The notes under the pieces were generated by a model. It was given only the letters and a program-made list of their open reading frames with translations, did not search any database and was not told where the DNA came from. From the NCBI RefSeq assembly GCF_003584135.1, contig NZ_QXFI01000005.1:1-50204 (forward strand): DNA of 50,204 nucleotides. The letters are read 5' to 3'. This DNA is from Flagellimonas pelagia (GTDB lineage: Bacteria > Bacteroidota > Bacteroidia > Flavobacteriales > Flavobacteriaceae). Positions 43,915 to 50,204 of the stretch are shown here, one piece after another (the stretch's first letter is position 1; every line of letters starts with the position of its first letter). The translations under genes were made by a program, and so were the position numbers.

Positions 43915-44016
43915 TTATGGGTGACTCAACAGATTGATATCAAAATCTGTGAGCATTTCGTTCAAATCTTGAATAAAGTTTAAGTACGCTGTGTTTTCTT
44001 GGTTAAAATTTTTCAT
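43915..44016 (-). CDS. Micro-ORF 2 (33 aa), paralogue of micro-ORF 1
   Basis: 33 codons: MKNFNQENTA then YLNFIQDLNEML and TDFDINLLSHP. The middle matches YLAFLQELNEIL of the ORF at 44044-44142. The ATG is preceded by a leader AAAACCCC-AAATTTT that is also copied from the upstream ORF. It ends 24 nt before the rpoD terminator. A conserved peptide with a duplicated leader argues for expression; function unknown. Confidence 0.6.
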   Translation of the reverse strand: MKNFNQENTAYLNFIQDLNEMLTDFDINLLSHP

Positions 44017-44043
44017 CGAAACAAAATTTGGGGTTTTGGTCAA

Positions 44044-44142
44044 CTATAGGTAATCAAGTTCGGCAAGTTCGTTCAAGCTCAGGATTTCGTTCAGTTCCTG
44101 CAGAAATGCCAAATATTCTTCTCCGTAGGTGTCGTATAACAT
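44044..44142 (-). CDS. Micro-ORF 1 (32 aa)
   Basis: 32 codons: MLYDTYGEE, YLAFLQELNEIL, SLNELAELDYL. Amphipathic helix likely. Leader: CAAAACCCCGAAATTACA then ATG; the same AAAACCCC/AAATT words precede the second micro-ORF 27 nt downstream. Located 116 nt downstream of the HEAT-like gene on the same strand, with a TTGACA-like word upstream. Confidence 0.6.
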   Translation of the reverse strand: MLYDTYGEEYLAFLQELNEILSLNELAELDYL

Positions 44143-44258
44143 TGTAATTTCGGGGTTTTGTTGTTTGGGTATTTCCTATAACGTGAATCTATTGGAAAGA
44201 TTATGTCAATACAATTTTTTGTGGTGAAATTCTTACCATAAGTTGTGAAATGAACATG

Positions 44259-44612
44259 TCAATCGGTATCCAAAATATCCAAGGCCACCTCAAAGTCCAG
44301 ATCAGGGTCCTTCTTGCTCGGCCTTATGTTGAATTCATCATAAATGAAACATAGTTTCATCGGCAACCTGCTCCTTTCGCTTGGCGTTATTACTCCAAGT
44401 TTGTTTTGCAAGGCTGTTTTGATCTCGAACGCCTTGTTGCTGATTTTAGGGTTTTCGTGTGTCTCCAATTCCGCCAAGAAAGGAATCTCTTTCTTGTCCC
44501 CTACCTCCAACATTTGGTCCAACAGCATCAATCTGCATTCCAAGTCCTTGGCATGTTGGAACAAAGGATAAAATATGCTCTGTAAGTATGTTGGTAGTCC
44601 GGCGTTTGTCAC
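44259..44612 (-). CDS. Small HEAT-like helical protein, GTG start
   Basis: 117 residues beginning at GTG 44612; the first in-frame ATG is far inside. Helical repeats with pattern LECRLMLLDQMLEVGDKKEIPFL / NPKISNKAFEIKTALQN resemble HEAT repeats, followed by a linker and an acidic tail DPDLDFEVALDILDTD. No family recognised. It starts 12 nt after the stop of the degenerate-Hpt gene and is surely in the same operon. Confidence 0.7.
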   Translation of the reverse strand: MTNAGLPTYLQSIFYPLFQHAKDLECRLMLLDQMLEVGDKKEIPFLAELETHENPKISNKAFEIKTALQNKLGVITPSERSRLPMKLCFIYDEFNIRPSKKDPDLDFEVALDILDTD

Positions 44613-44624
44613 GGTATTGGTTTT

Positions 44625-45398
44625 TTACATCGTTCTGAAAAGTTCCATTTCAAAATCCACCTGCTCTTGCACCAAAGGGTATTCGGTCACGAATTGTTCG
44701 TAGAGAAAGGCCAGGTGTTTGGCATCGTTATCGGTTTTGCTCAACAGGGCCATCTGTTGAATGGTTTCCAACAGATCAAAGGTTTTCATCATCTTGAGGT
44801 TGGGGCCTATTTTTTGGCAGGCCAGCTCCAAGGCAGCAAAATCCTCGTTCATCAAATGTACTTTGGCACTCCCAATGAATTCCAGTACATTTTGCTTGAA
44901 CATCCGTACCATTTCCTCCAAGAGTTCCATACGGCCCATGCAGTCCTCAAGGACTGGTTTTAGGTTGATTTTGTGTTCAGAATAGCCTGATACTAGGCTT
45001 TTCTCGATATATTGAAAGTTCGTAGACATAGTTTCGGGGGTATGTTTTTTTGGATGGATCAGTTCTTGGATCGCTGTTCTCAACGTATCCGTCAGATCTT
45101 GTTGCTTTTTGTTCAGAGGGGTGTTTTCCAAAGCATCCAACAATTGTAAAAGATGATTATTGGGTTTTGTGGCATCGGATTTTTTTCCGGTAGGCTCCAA
45201 GATACCTACTCTTTTGTATATATTCTCCAGTTGCTTCAGTTCCGATGTGCCAAATACTTTGTCTTCGAGTCCGTGCTTGAAGACCTCGAACGATTTTTTA
45301 AGTTCACCTGCCTCTACAACTCCCAGTTCCTCATAAGAGAAGGAACTTAGTCCGATTTCCAGTTTTTCAAGATAGTTGAGTAATTCCCGTGTTCCCAA
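44625..45398 (-). CDS. Protein with degenerate Hpt-like domain
   Basis: 257 residues from TTG 45398 (no ATG until residue 124). Residues 1-115 are charged helices without a known family. Residues about 143-220 look like a histidine phosphotransfer bundle, MELLEEMVRMFKQN, AKVHLMNEDFAALELA and QKIGPNLKMMKT, but Gln195 stands where Hpt domains have His (HKIKPxLxMM is usual). So phosphotransfer is unlikely; it may be a scaffold. The start is uncertain because TAAATTTG, a promoter-like word, overlaps the TTG. Confidence 0.65.
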   Translation of the reverse strand: MGTRELLNYLEKLEIGLSSFSYEELGVVEAGELKKSFEVFKHGLEDKVFGTSELKQLENIYKRVGILEPTGKKSDATKPNNHLLQLLDALENTPLNKKQQDLTDTLRTAIQELIHPKKHTPETMSTNFQYIEKSLVSGYSEHKINLKPVLEDCMGRMELLEEMVRMFKQNVLEFIGSAKVHLMNEDFAALELACQKIGPNLKMMKTFDLLETIQQMALLSKTDNDAKHLAFLYEQFVTEYPLVQEQVDFEMELFRTM

Positions 45399-45524
45399 AT
45401 TTAGTGTACAATAATTGTTAATTCTTTAAAAATGTTCAATAAAAAGAGGGATTACAATTTATTGTTCCGTAGGATTCGGTTTTTGTTGTCAAATTGCTTT
45501 ATTTGTATGTATAAAAACCAACCA

Positions 45525-46808
45525 ATGAAACATATCTACCTCATCTGTAGCGTTCTCCTTTTTATTTCCTGCGGAGAAAAAGAACCCAAAAAGACTGAAA
45601 CTTTGGAAGAATTGGCACACAGGATCCATGATTCTGTCATCACGATCGATACCCATGACGACATCAATGTGACCAATTTCACCGACAGTATCAACTACAC
45701 CCAAAAACTAAATACACAAGTAAACCTGCCCAAAATGAAAGAAGGCGGTTTGGATGTGGCCTGGTTCATCGTATATACCGGTCAAGATACCCTCACTACC
45801 GAGGGTTATGCCAAAGCATCGGAAAATGCCATGGCCAAATTTGATGCCATACACAGACTTTGTGAGGAGATTGCCCCTGATCAAATCGGGTTGGCCCTTA
45901 CCTCGGACGATGTTAGGAAAATAGCCGCATCAGGAAGAAAAGTTGCTATGATCGGTGTAGAAAACGCTTATCCCATCGGTGAGGACCTTTCCAAAATAGA
46001 GGAGTACCAAAAAATGGGTGCCCGTTACATGTCCTTGGCCCATAATGGACACAGCCAATTCAGTGACTCCAATACTGGTGAAAGGGACAGTGTTTGGCTT
46101 TACCATGGTCTAAGTGATTTGGGCAAACAGGCCATTGCAGAATTGAACCGTGTGGGGATCATGATCGATATTTCCCACCCATCAAGGGAAGCCATGGTAC
46201 AAATGATAGAGCTTTCCAAAGCTCCCATCATTGCATCGCACTCCTCCGCAAGAGCATTGTGTGATCATAGTCGTAACTTGGATGATGAGCAACTGTTGAT
46301 GATGAAGAAGAATGGTGGTGTGGTACAGGCCGTTGCCTTGGGTTCCTATGTAAACGCGGAAAAAAGCGAGGCCCGTTCCGAATATCTTAATGGAATCAAT
46401 AAAAAAGTGGCCGATTCTTTGGGTATTGAATGGTACGAAAGGTCCCAATTCAGAAGTTTGACCCCCGAGCAGCGTGAAACCTTTTTTGAAAACTATCAAA
46501 AAGTTATGGGCATTGCCGAAGAGCTTGCCAAAAAAGACCCCAATGCCCCACCAGCGGTGAATGTGTCCGATTTTGTGGATCACATAGACCATATGGTGAA
46601 AATAATGGGAATAGACCATGTAGGCATCAGCTCCGATTTTGATGGAGGTGGTGGCATTGAAGGCTGGTCGGATGCTTCTGAAACCTTTAACGTAACCTTG
46701 GAACTGGTAAAACGCGGCTATACCGAAGAAGAAATCGCCAAAATTTGGGGAGGCAATCTTCTAAGGGTATTGGATGAAGTCCAGGCCATAGCCAAAACGT
46801 TGAACTAG
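45525..46808 (+). CDS. Membrane dipeptidase (M19), lipoprotein
   Basis: 427 residues from ATG 45525, which gives the lipoprotein signal MKHIYLICSVLLFISC; the longer frame has a poor N-terminus. The metal site begins His44-x-Asp46 (TIDTHDDIN); further blocks are DVAWFIVYTGQD, MIGVENAYPIG, MSLAHNGHSQFSD, MIDISHPSREAM and IASHSSARALCDHSRNL, and GISSDFDGGG. M19 enzymes cleave dipeptides, including those with D-residues. Its stop overlaps the convergent thioesterase stop by 4 nt. Confidence 0.93.
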   Translation: MKHIYLICSVLLFISCGEKEPKKTETLEELAHRIHDSVITIDTHDDINVTNFTDSINYTQKLNTQVNLPKMKEGGLDVAWFIVYTGQDTLTTEGYAKASENAMAKFDAIHRLCEEIAPDQIGLALTSDDVRKIAASGRKVAMIGVENAYPIGEDLSKIEEYQKMGARYMSLAHNGHSQFSDSNTGERDSVWLYHGLSDLGKQAIAELNRVGIMIDISHPSREAMVQMIELSKAPIIASHSSARALCDHSRNLDDEQLLMMKKNGGVVQAVALGSYVNAEKSEARSEYLNGINKKVADSLGIEWYERSQFRSLTPEQRETFFENYQKVMGIAEELAKKDPNAPPAVNVSDFVDHIDHMVKIMGIDHVGISSDFDGGGGIEGWSDASETFNVTLELVKRGYTEEEIAKIWGGNLLRVLDEVQAIAKTLN

Positions 46809-47215
46809 GCGTTTTCCTCCTTTTCCTTTTTGGCCAAACGGTCCTTAACGTACTCAATTTTTGTTTTACCGTGGGCCTTGGGATTGCCCTTATCATCAAG
46901 GTTGACCATGATGATATTGTCCACGGTAACAATACTTTCGTGGGTCATCTTATTGCGTACCTCACAATTGAGGGAAATGGAGGTGACCCCGAATTTGATA
47001 ACGTCAATACCAATTTCGATGATGTCACCTTCAATGGCGGTACTCATAAAATTGATTTCGGACATATATTTAGTAACAACTTTCTTGTTCTCCAACTGAA
47101 TGATGCTATACAGGACAGCCTCCTCATCGATCCAGGAAAGGACCTTCCCGCCAAACAGTGTTCCATTGGCGTTCAAATCTTCTGGCTTTACCCATTTTCG
47201 TGTATGAAATCGCAT
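46805..47215 (-). CDS. Hotdog-fold acyl-CoA thioesterase
   Basis: 136 residues from ATG 47215; an ATG nine codons earlier gives a less natural start. VKPEDLNANGTLFGGKVLSW is the characteristic stretch of YciA/ACOT-type enzymes, and IDEEA follows with the usual acidic residues; YMSEINFMSTAIEGD is the next strand pair. It hydrolyses acyl-CoA to free acid and CoA in the cytoplasm. The Lys/Glu-rich tail is normal. Chain-length preference unknown. Confidence 0.9.
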   Translation of the reverse strand: MRFHTRKWVKPEDLNANGTLFGGKVLSWIDEEAVLYSIIQLENKKVVTKYMSEINFMSTAIEGDIIEIGIDVIKFGVTSISLNCEVRNKMTHESIVTVDNIIMVNLDDKGNPKAHGKTKIEYVKDRLAKKEKEENA

Positions 47216-47385
47216 ATTGAAACTTTTTAAAATACAGGGCAAAGTTACTTCAATACCCGCTAGATTGTTGCTCCACTACCCTACTAATTTTGTGTAATTA
47301 TCAATTTCAAACAATTCATTACCAAGCACTACGGACTATTTAATTTTGAAGTGGCTGGATTTTTAAATCCATGAAAATTTGGGCT

Positions 47386-48285
47386 TTAACCAAAAAGACC
47401 CTTCTGTGGGCCGTTCAAAGTTGCCGGAATGTGAAGATAGGATCCCAAGGCAGGGTTCAATTGCTTGATCAAATGGGCGGACAACAAAGGTGATTCCAGT
47501 TCCAAGTTTTGGTGCACAAAAAAGTGGATGTTTCCCAATCCCAGAGTTTTCCATGTAGACAATCGGTTTACCCAATCCTGTAGTCGTGGATAATCGGATG
47601 GGTGGTTGGCGCCTACATATCGGATAAAGGCCTCATTGTTGGTCAACCGCATATGCATGAGGTCCCTCCTGCCTGCCGTATCCACCAACACATTGGTGAT
47701 TTGGTTTTCTTCGAGCAAATGATACAGCTCTTGGGCCACGGTTTCATCGTTGAACCAATCCGTATGGCGAAACTCCATGGCCAAAGGAAACTCCTTGGGC
47801 CAATATTCCACAAACCGCACCACCCTATCCCAATTTTTAGGGTCAAAATTGTTATGCATCTGCAAAAAGATGGTCCCTAATTTTTCTTTGAGGAGTGAGG
47901 TCACTTCCAGATAACGGTCGACTACGGGGTATACCTGTTCGTTCAATCGGCGGAGATGACTTACTTCGTTTGTCATTTTTGGGAAAAACTTGAAACCTTC
48001 CGGGGTCTTGTCGTACCATTTTTCATAGGTATCCGAAGGAAAGATGCGGTAGAACGTGGCATTAAGCTCTATGCAATTGAATTGGGACGAGTAGTATTGC
48101 AATTCATCCTTGGTGCCCCTTGGGTAAAAATTCTTAAGGTCTTGTCGGTTCCATTTGGCACAGCCCACATATACATTGGTTTTCCCTCCAGACCTATATT
48201 TGGAAAGGACCACAGGCGTATCCGGATGGTCCTTCGGGATGATAAAATCAATACGTTCGGGATGGTCTACTTTACCGAATTTCAT
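47386..48285 (-). CDS. DUF72 family protein
   Basis: 299 residues. The TIM-barrel-like DUF72 signatures are visible: VYVGCAKWNRQDLKNFYP, FNCIELNATFYRIFP, PEGFKFFPKMTNEVSH, LGTIFLQMHNNF, PLAMEFRHTDWF and NVLVDTAGR. Function of the family is unknown; structures suggest an enzyme of the sugar isomerase or endonuclease IV-like type. Single gene. Confidence 0.92.
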   Translation of the reverse strand: MKFGKVDHPERIDFIIPKDHPDTPVVLSKYRSGGKTNVYVGCAKWNRQDLKNFYPRGTKDELQYYSSQFNCIELNATFYRIFPSDTYEKWYDKTPEGFKFFPKMTNEVSHLRRLNEQVYPVVDRYLEVTSLLKEKLGTIFLQMHNNFDPKNWDRVVRFVEYWPKEFPLAMEFRHTDWFNDETVAQELYHLLEENQITNVLVDTAGRRDLMHMRLTNNEAFIRYVGANHPSDYPRLQDWVNRLSTWKTLGLGNIHFFVHQNLELESPLLSAHLIKQLNPALGSYLHIPATLNGPQKGLFG

Positions 48286-48352
48286 GGTATGGAGGTATTC
48301 AGAGGTTGTTTACTAATGGTCTGGAGTATGGGCAATTCTTGAGCAACGTTCT

Positions 48353-48982
48353 TTATTCCATAATTACTTCTCTATAAATTCCTATTGGACTTATTGCTAT
48401 TTTCGGATAGCTTGGTACAAAGAAGAATTTCTCAAAGTTTTCAAATGATGCAAACACATTTCGAAATACCTTGTCATAAACAGCTTCTTCGGTCAATTCA
48501 TCTTCGTCGTAAGCAAGATATTCGTCATTTAAATTTACTCGAATATCTTGTTCTTGTGGACAAGATGTTATAACACCAAAAACAGACAATTTAATATTAG
48601 GCCTACTACCATATGTAAAAATCACATTTTCGAAGTCTCCATTTACTAAATATTGACTTTTTAGATTCGCTAAAATTTGAAATTCAGGAAAGCCATCAAA
48701 CGGTGCTAGTCTAAAATTCAATCGATTTGGTGAGAATGTATCTAAAAATATTTTGACCCTCTCTACAAAAGTTTCATCAAGCAACTGTGCTTCTGAATAT
48801 TCCTCGATAATGTTATCAAATGATTTTTCAGCTGCTTTTAACTTATTCAGTTCTTTGTGATTTTGTGACTTTTTCAGTCCCTTTTTCAGGTCGTTAATTT
48901 GTTTTCTTTGAGCAATAATCTCCGGATTATTTTCTAAGACTGAAGTATAAATTAATCTTTGAATATCATTAAAATTTGACAT
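48353..48982 (-). CDS. Hypothetical protein whose start codon abuts an IS element
   Basis: 209 residues if started at ATG 48982. The body has a long Lys-rich coiled coil (EIIAQRKQINDLKKGLKKSQNHKELNKLKAAEKSFDNIIEEY) and a C-terminal mixed domain with LAPFDGFPEFQIL and PSYPKIAISPIGIYRE; no family recognised. The left inverted repeat of the IS3 element begins at 48983, the very next base, so the native promoter and perhaps codons are displaced. An in-frame ATG within the IS (49042) could add 20 IS-encoded residues. Confidence 0.7.
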   Translation of the reverse strand: MSNFNDIQRLIYTSVLENNPEIIAQRKQINDLKKGLKKSQNHKELNKLKAAEKSFDNIIEEYSEAQLLDETFVERVKIFLDTFSPNRLNFRLAPFDGFPEFQILANLKSQYLVNGDFENVIFTYGSRPNIKLSVFGVITSCPQEQDIRVNLNDEYLAYDEDELTEEAVYDKVFRNVFASFENFEKFFFVPSYPKIAISPIGIYREVIME

Positions 48983-49009
48983 TGTAGATACCCCAAAAAC
49001 TAGGGCAGT
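48983..49009 (+). repeat. IS3 left terminal inverted repeat
   Basis: TGTAGATACCCC followed by a less conserved part ending TAGGGCAGT. Confidence 0.9.
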
Positions 49010-49035
49010 AAGTTTAATCATTAAATTTACTGAAT

Positions 49036-49311
49036 ATGACACGAAGAAAGTTTACCCCGAAGTTCAAGACCAAAGTGGTCCTGGAAGCCTTGAAGGAACG
49101 GCATAGCCTTGCCGAACTTGCCCAGAAGTACGAGATACACCCTACCCAGATCAGCGCTTGGAAGCGCGATTTCCTTGATGGGGCCGAGCAGGTGTTCGAA
49201 TCGGGCAAGAAGGATGCCCGCAGCGAGACCGAAAGGGAGAAGGACAAACTTCTAAAGGCCATAGGCCAGTTGAAGGTCGAGAACGATTTTTTAAAGGACG
49301 CCTTGCGCTGA
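49036..49311 (+). CDS. IS3-family transposase OrfA
   Basis: 91 residues: an HTH_Tnp_1 helix-turn-helix (FKTKVVLEALKERHSLAELA, YEIHPTQISAWKRDFL) and a leucine-zipper-like tail (EREKDKLLKAIGQLKVENDF) used for OrfA-OrfB assembly. It binds the terminal repeats. The stop is TGA at 49309-49311. Translation can slip at 49287 to make an OrfAB fusion. Confidence 0.93.
   Translation: MTRRKFTPKFKTKVVLEALKERHSLAELAQKYEIHPTQISAWKRDFLDGAEQVFESGKKDARSETEREKDKLLKAIGQLKVENDFLKDALR
49287..49293 (+). promoter_or_regulatory. Slippery heptamer for -1 frameshifting
   Basis: T TTT TTA in the OrfA frame (GAT TTT TTA), the standard X XXY YYZ form. Shifting back one base continues open into the OrfB frame, giving the transposase OrfAB. 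Confidence 0.75.
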
Positions 49312-49334
49312 GACCACTCTCCGAACGCAGAAAA

Positions 49335-50153
49335 ATGATACGCAAGGGTCATTCCAAGATGAGCATTGCAAGGCAGTGCAGAACATTGTCGGTCCATCGC
49401 TCGGGGCTCTATTACAGGCCAAGGGGCGAGAGCGAACTGAACCTGAGGCTCATGCGCGAGATGGACGAGCATTACCTCCACCATCCCTTCAAAGGGGCCA
49501 AGCGGATGCACATCTGGCTGACCAGGGACAGAGGGTACAAGGTGAGCAGGAACCGTATCGAACGGCTCTATTACAAGGTAATGGGCCTCAGGGCCGTCCT
49601 TCCGGGAAAACATACCTCCCGAAGGTGCAAGGACCACAGAACGTATCCGTACCTGCTGAGGAACCTGACCGTTGACAGGCCCAATCAGGTCTGGGCCACA
49701 GATATTACCTATATCCCCATGCAACAGGGATATCTCTATCTGGTGGCCATCATCGACCTGCACAGCCGCTATGTCCTGAACTGGAGCGTGTCCAATTCCA
49801 TGGATGCCCAATGGTGCAGGGAAACATTGGAAGAGACCATAGGTGAGCACGGGACACCGGAGATCCTCAATACGGACCAGGGGAGCCAGTTCACTGCCGA
49901 GGAGTTTGCCAACTATGTTTTGGGTCAGGGAATACGCCTGAGCATGGACGGCAAGGGAAGGGCCACCGACAATGCCTTTATCGAAAGGCTTTGGAGGAAT
50001 GTAAAGTATGAGAAAATCTATCTGAACCCTCCAAAGGATGGTATGGAACTCTATCTGTTATTGGCAGAGTACTTTGATTATTACAACCATGAAAGAAGAC
50101 ATCAGTCCATCGACTATGAAAGACCCATCGATCTATTCAAGAGAGCAGCTTGA
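49335..50153 (+). CDS. IS3-family transposase OrfB (integrase core)
   Basis: 272 residues from ATG 49335; the frame is open further upstream to the slippery site. N-terminal HTH_21-like part (SIARQCRTLSVHRSGLYY, HHPFKGAKRMHIWL), then rve core with the DDE triad: WATDITYIP, LNTDQGSQF and FIERLWRNVKYE. It catalyses transposition as the OrfAB fusion. Intact, so the element may be mobile. Confidence 0.94.
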   Translation: MIRKGHSKMSIARQCRTLSVHRSGLYYRPRGESELNLRLMREMDEHYLHHPFKGAKRMHIWLTRDRGYKVSRNRIERLYYKVMGLRAVLPGKHTSRRCKDHRTYPYLLRNLTVDRPNQVWATDITYIPMQQGYLYLVAIIDLHSRYVLNWSVSNSMDAQWCRETLEETIGEHGTPEILNTDQGSQFTAEEFANYVLGQGIRLSMDGKGRATDNAFIERLWRNVKYEKIYLNPPKDGMELYLLLAEYFDYYNHERRHQSIDYERPIDLFKRAA

Positions 50154-50177
50154 TAATTATATTGGTTTTGTAGAAAA

Positions 50178-50204
50178 ACTGTCCTAAAGATCGGGGTATC
50201 TACA
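50178..50204 (+). repeat. IS3 right terminal inverted repeat
   Basis: Reverse complement begins TGTAGATACCCC and ends TTTAGGACAGT; complementary to the left end. Confidence 0.9.

Larger units (their letters stand above)
48983..50204 (+). mobile_element. Complete IS3-family insertion sequence (1222 bp)
   Basis: Terminal inverted repeats of 27 bp, 21 of 27 positions matching, both starting TGTAGATACCCC: left 48983-49009, right 50178-50204 (the window ends exactly at its edge). It encodes OrfA and OrfB in a -1 frameshift arrangement, typical of IS3. The right-hand target duplication is outside the window. Confidence 0.95.

Noticed and set aside
49014..49850. 278-residue minus-strand frame inside the IS element
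   Set aside because: Antisense of the transposase genes; no family resemblance.

Overview
The window looks like a chromosomal segment of a marine-type Flavobacteriaceae (Bacteroidota), possibly close to Muricauda/Allomuricauda/Flagellimonas; the genus is a guess. Supporting signs are a type IX secretion (T9SS) type B C-terminal domain, a short 287-residue primary sigma factor, menaquinone MenB, many SPase II lipoproteins of the form MKK..(hydrophobic)..SC, a DUF6090-type membrane protein, moderate-to-low GC and a lack of strong Shine-Dalgarno sequences. No rRNA, tRNA, CRISPR array or prophage was seen.

Layout. (1) 1-6231 is an AT-rich accessory stretch: the 3' end of a repetitive T9SS-exported surface protein, a small cluster with a papain-like cysteine peptidase candidate and an L,D-transpeptidase-like protein, an XRE regulator followed by a large PIN-like nuclease, an orphan membrane protein, and non-coding stretches with inverted and repeated elements. 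(2) 6232-20683 is core-like metabolism and envelope: ALDH3-type aldehyde dehydrogenase, lipoproteins, a periplasmic GH37 trehalase divergent from a GntR regulator with a perfect palindrome between them, MobA and a MoaD-like protein, a VWA lipoprotein, two DUF1080 (3-keto-glycoside hydrolase family) proteins, and a tight minus-strand operon pirin / 3D-domain lipoprotein / amidase / M14 carboxypeptidase that points to cell-wall turnover. (3) 20684-21510 holds a 482-bp-offset duplication carrying two copies of one terminator hairpin and four copies of a 75-bp repeat. (4) 21511-29539 has menB, membrane proteins, a VIT-family metal transporter next to a channel-like two-TM protein with a non-canonical filter, a Crp/Fnr regulator, an alpha/beta hydrolase, a methyltransferase and a beta-barrel protein. 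(5) 29805-37409 has an unusual XRE-DUF4870-lipobox-serine hydrolase fusion, the two agmatine-to-putrescine enzymes (aguB, aguA), a DUF4440 lipoprotein, a hydrolase-TPR fusion and a D-aminoacylase-like lipoprotein. (6) 37516-48982 has unknown secreted proteins, an ankyrin protein, a glycosyltransferase, an SF2 helicase, rpoD, a minus-strand operon with a degenerate Hpt protein and two tandem paralogous micro-ORFs, a dipeptidase, a thioesterase and a DUF72 protein. (7) 48983-50204 is a complete IS3-family insertion sequence whose left end touches the start codon of the neighbouring gene.

Strongest candidates for something undescribed: the XRE/large-PIN module with clustered AAACGA motifs (3888-5236), the XRE-membrane-lipobox-hydrolase fusion (29805-31562), the pair of 32-33-residue paralogous ORFs sharing a duplicated leader (43915-44160), and the papain-like / L,D-transpeptidase-like pair (2602-3604). 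All functional statements rest on reading motifs by eye; no database search was run.
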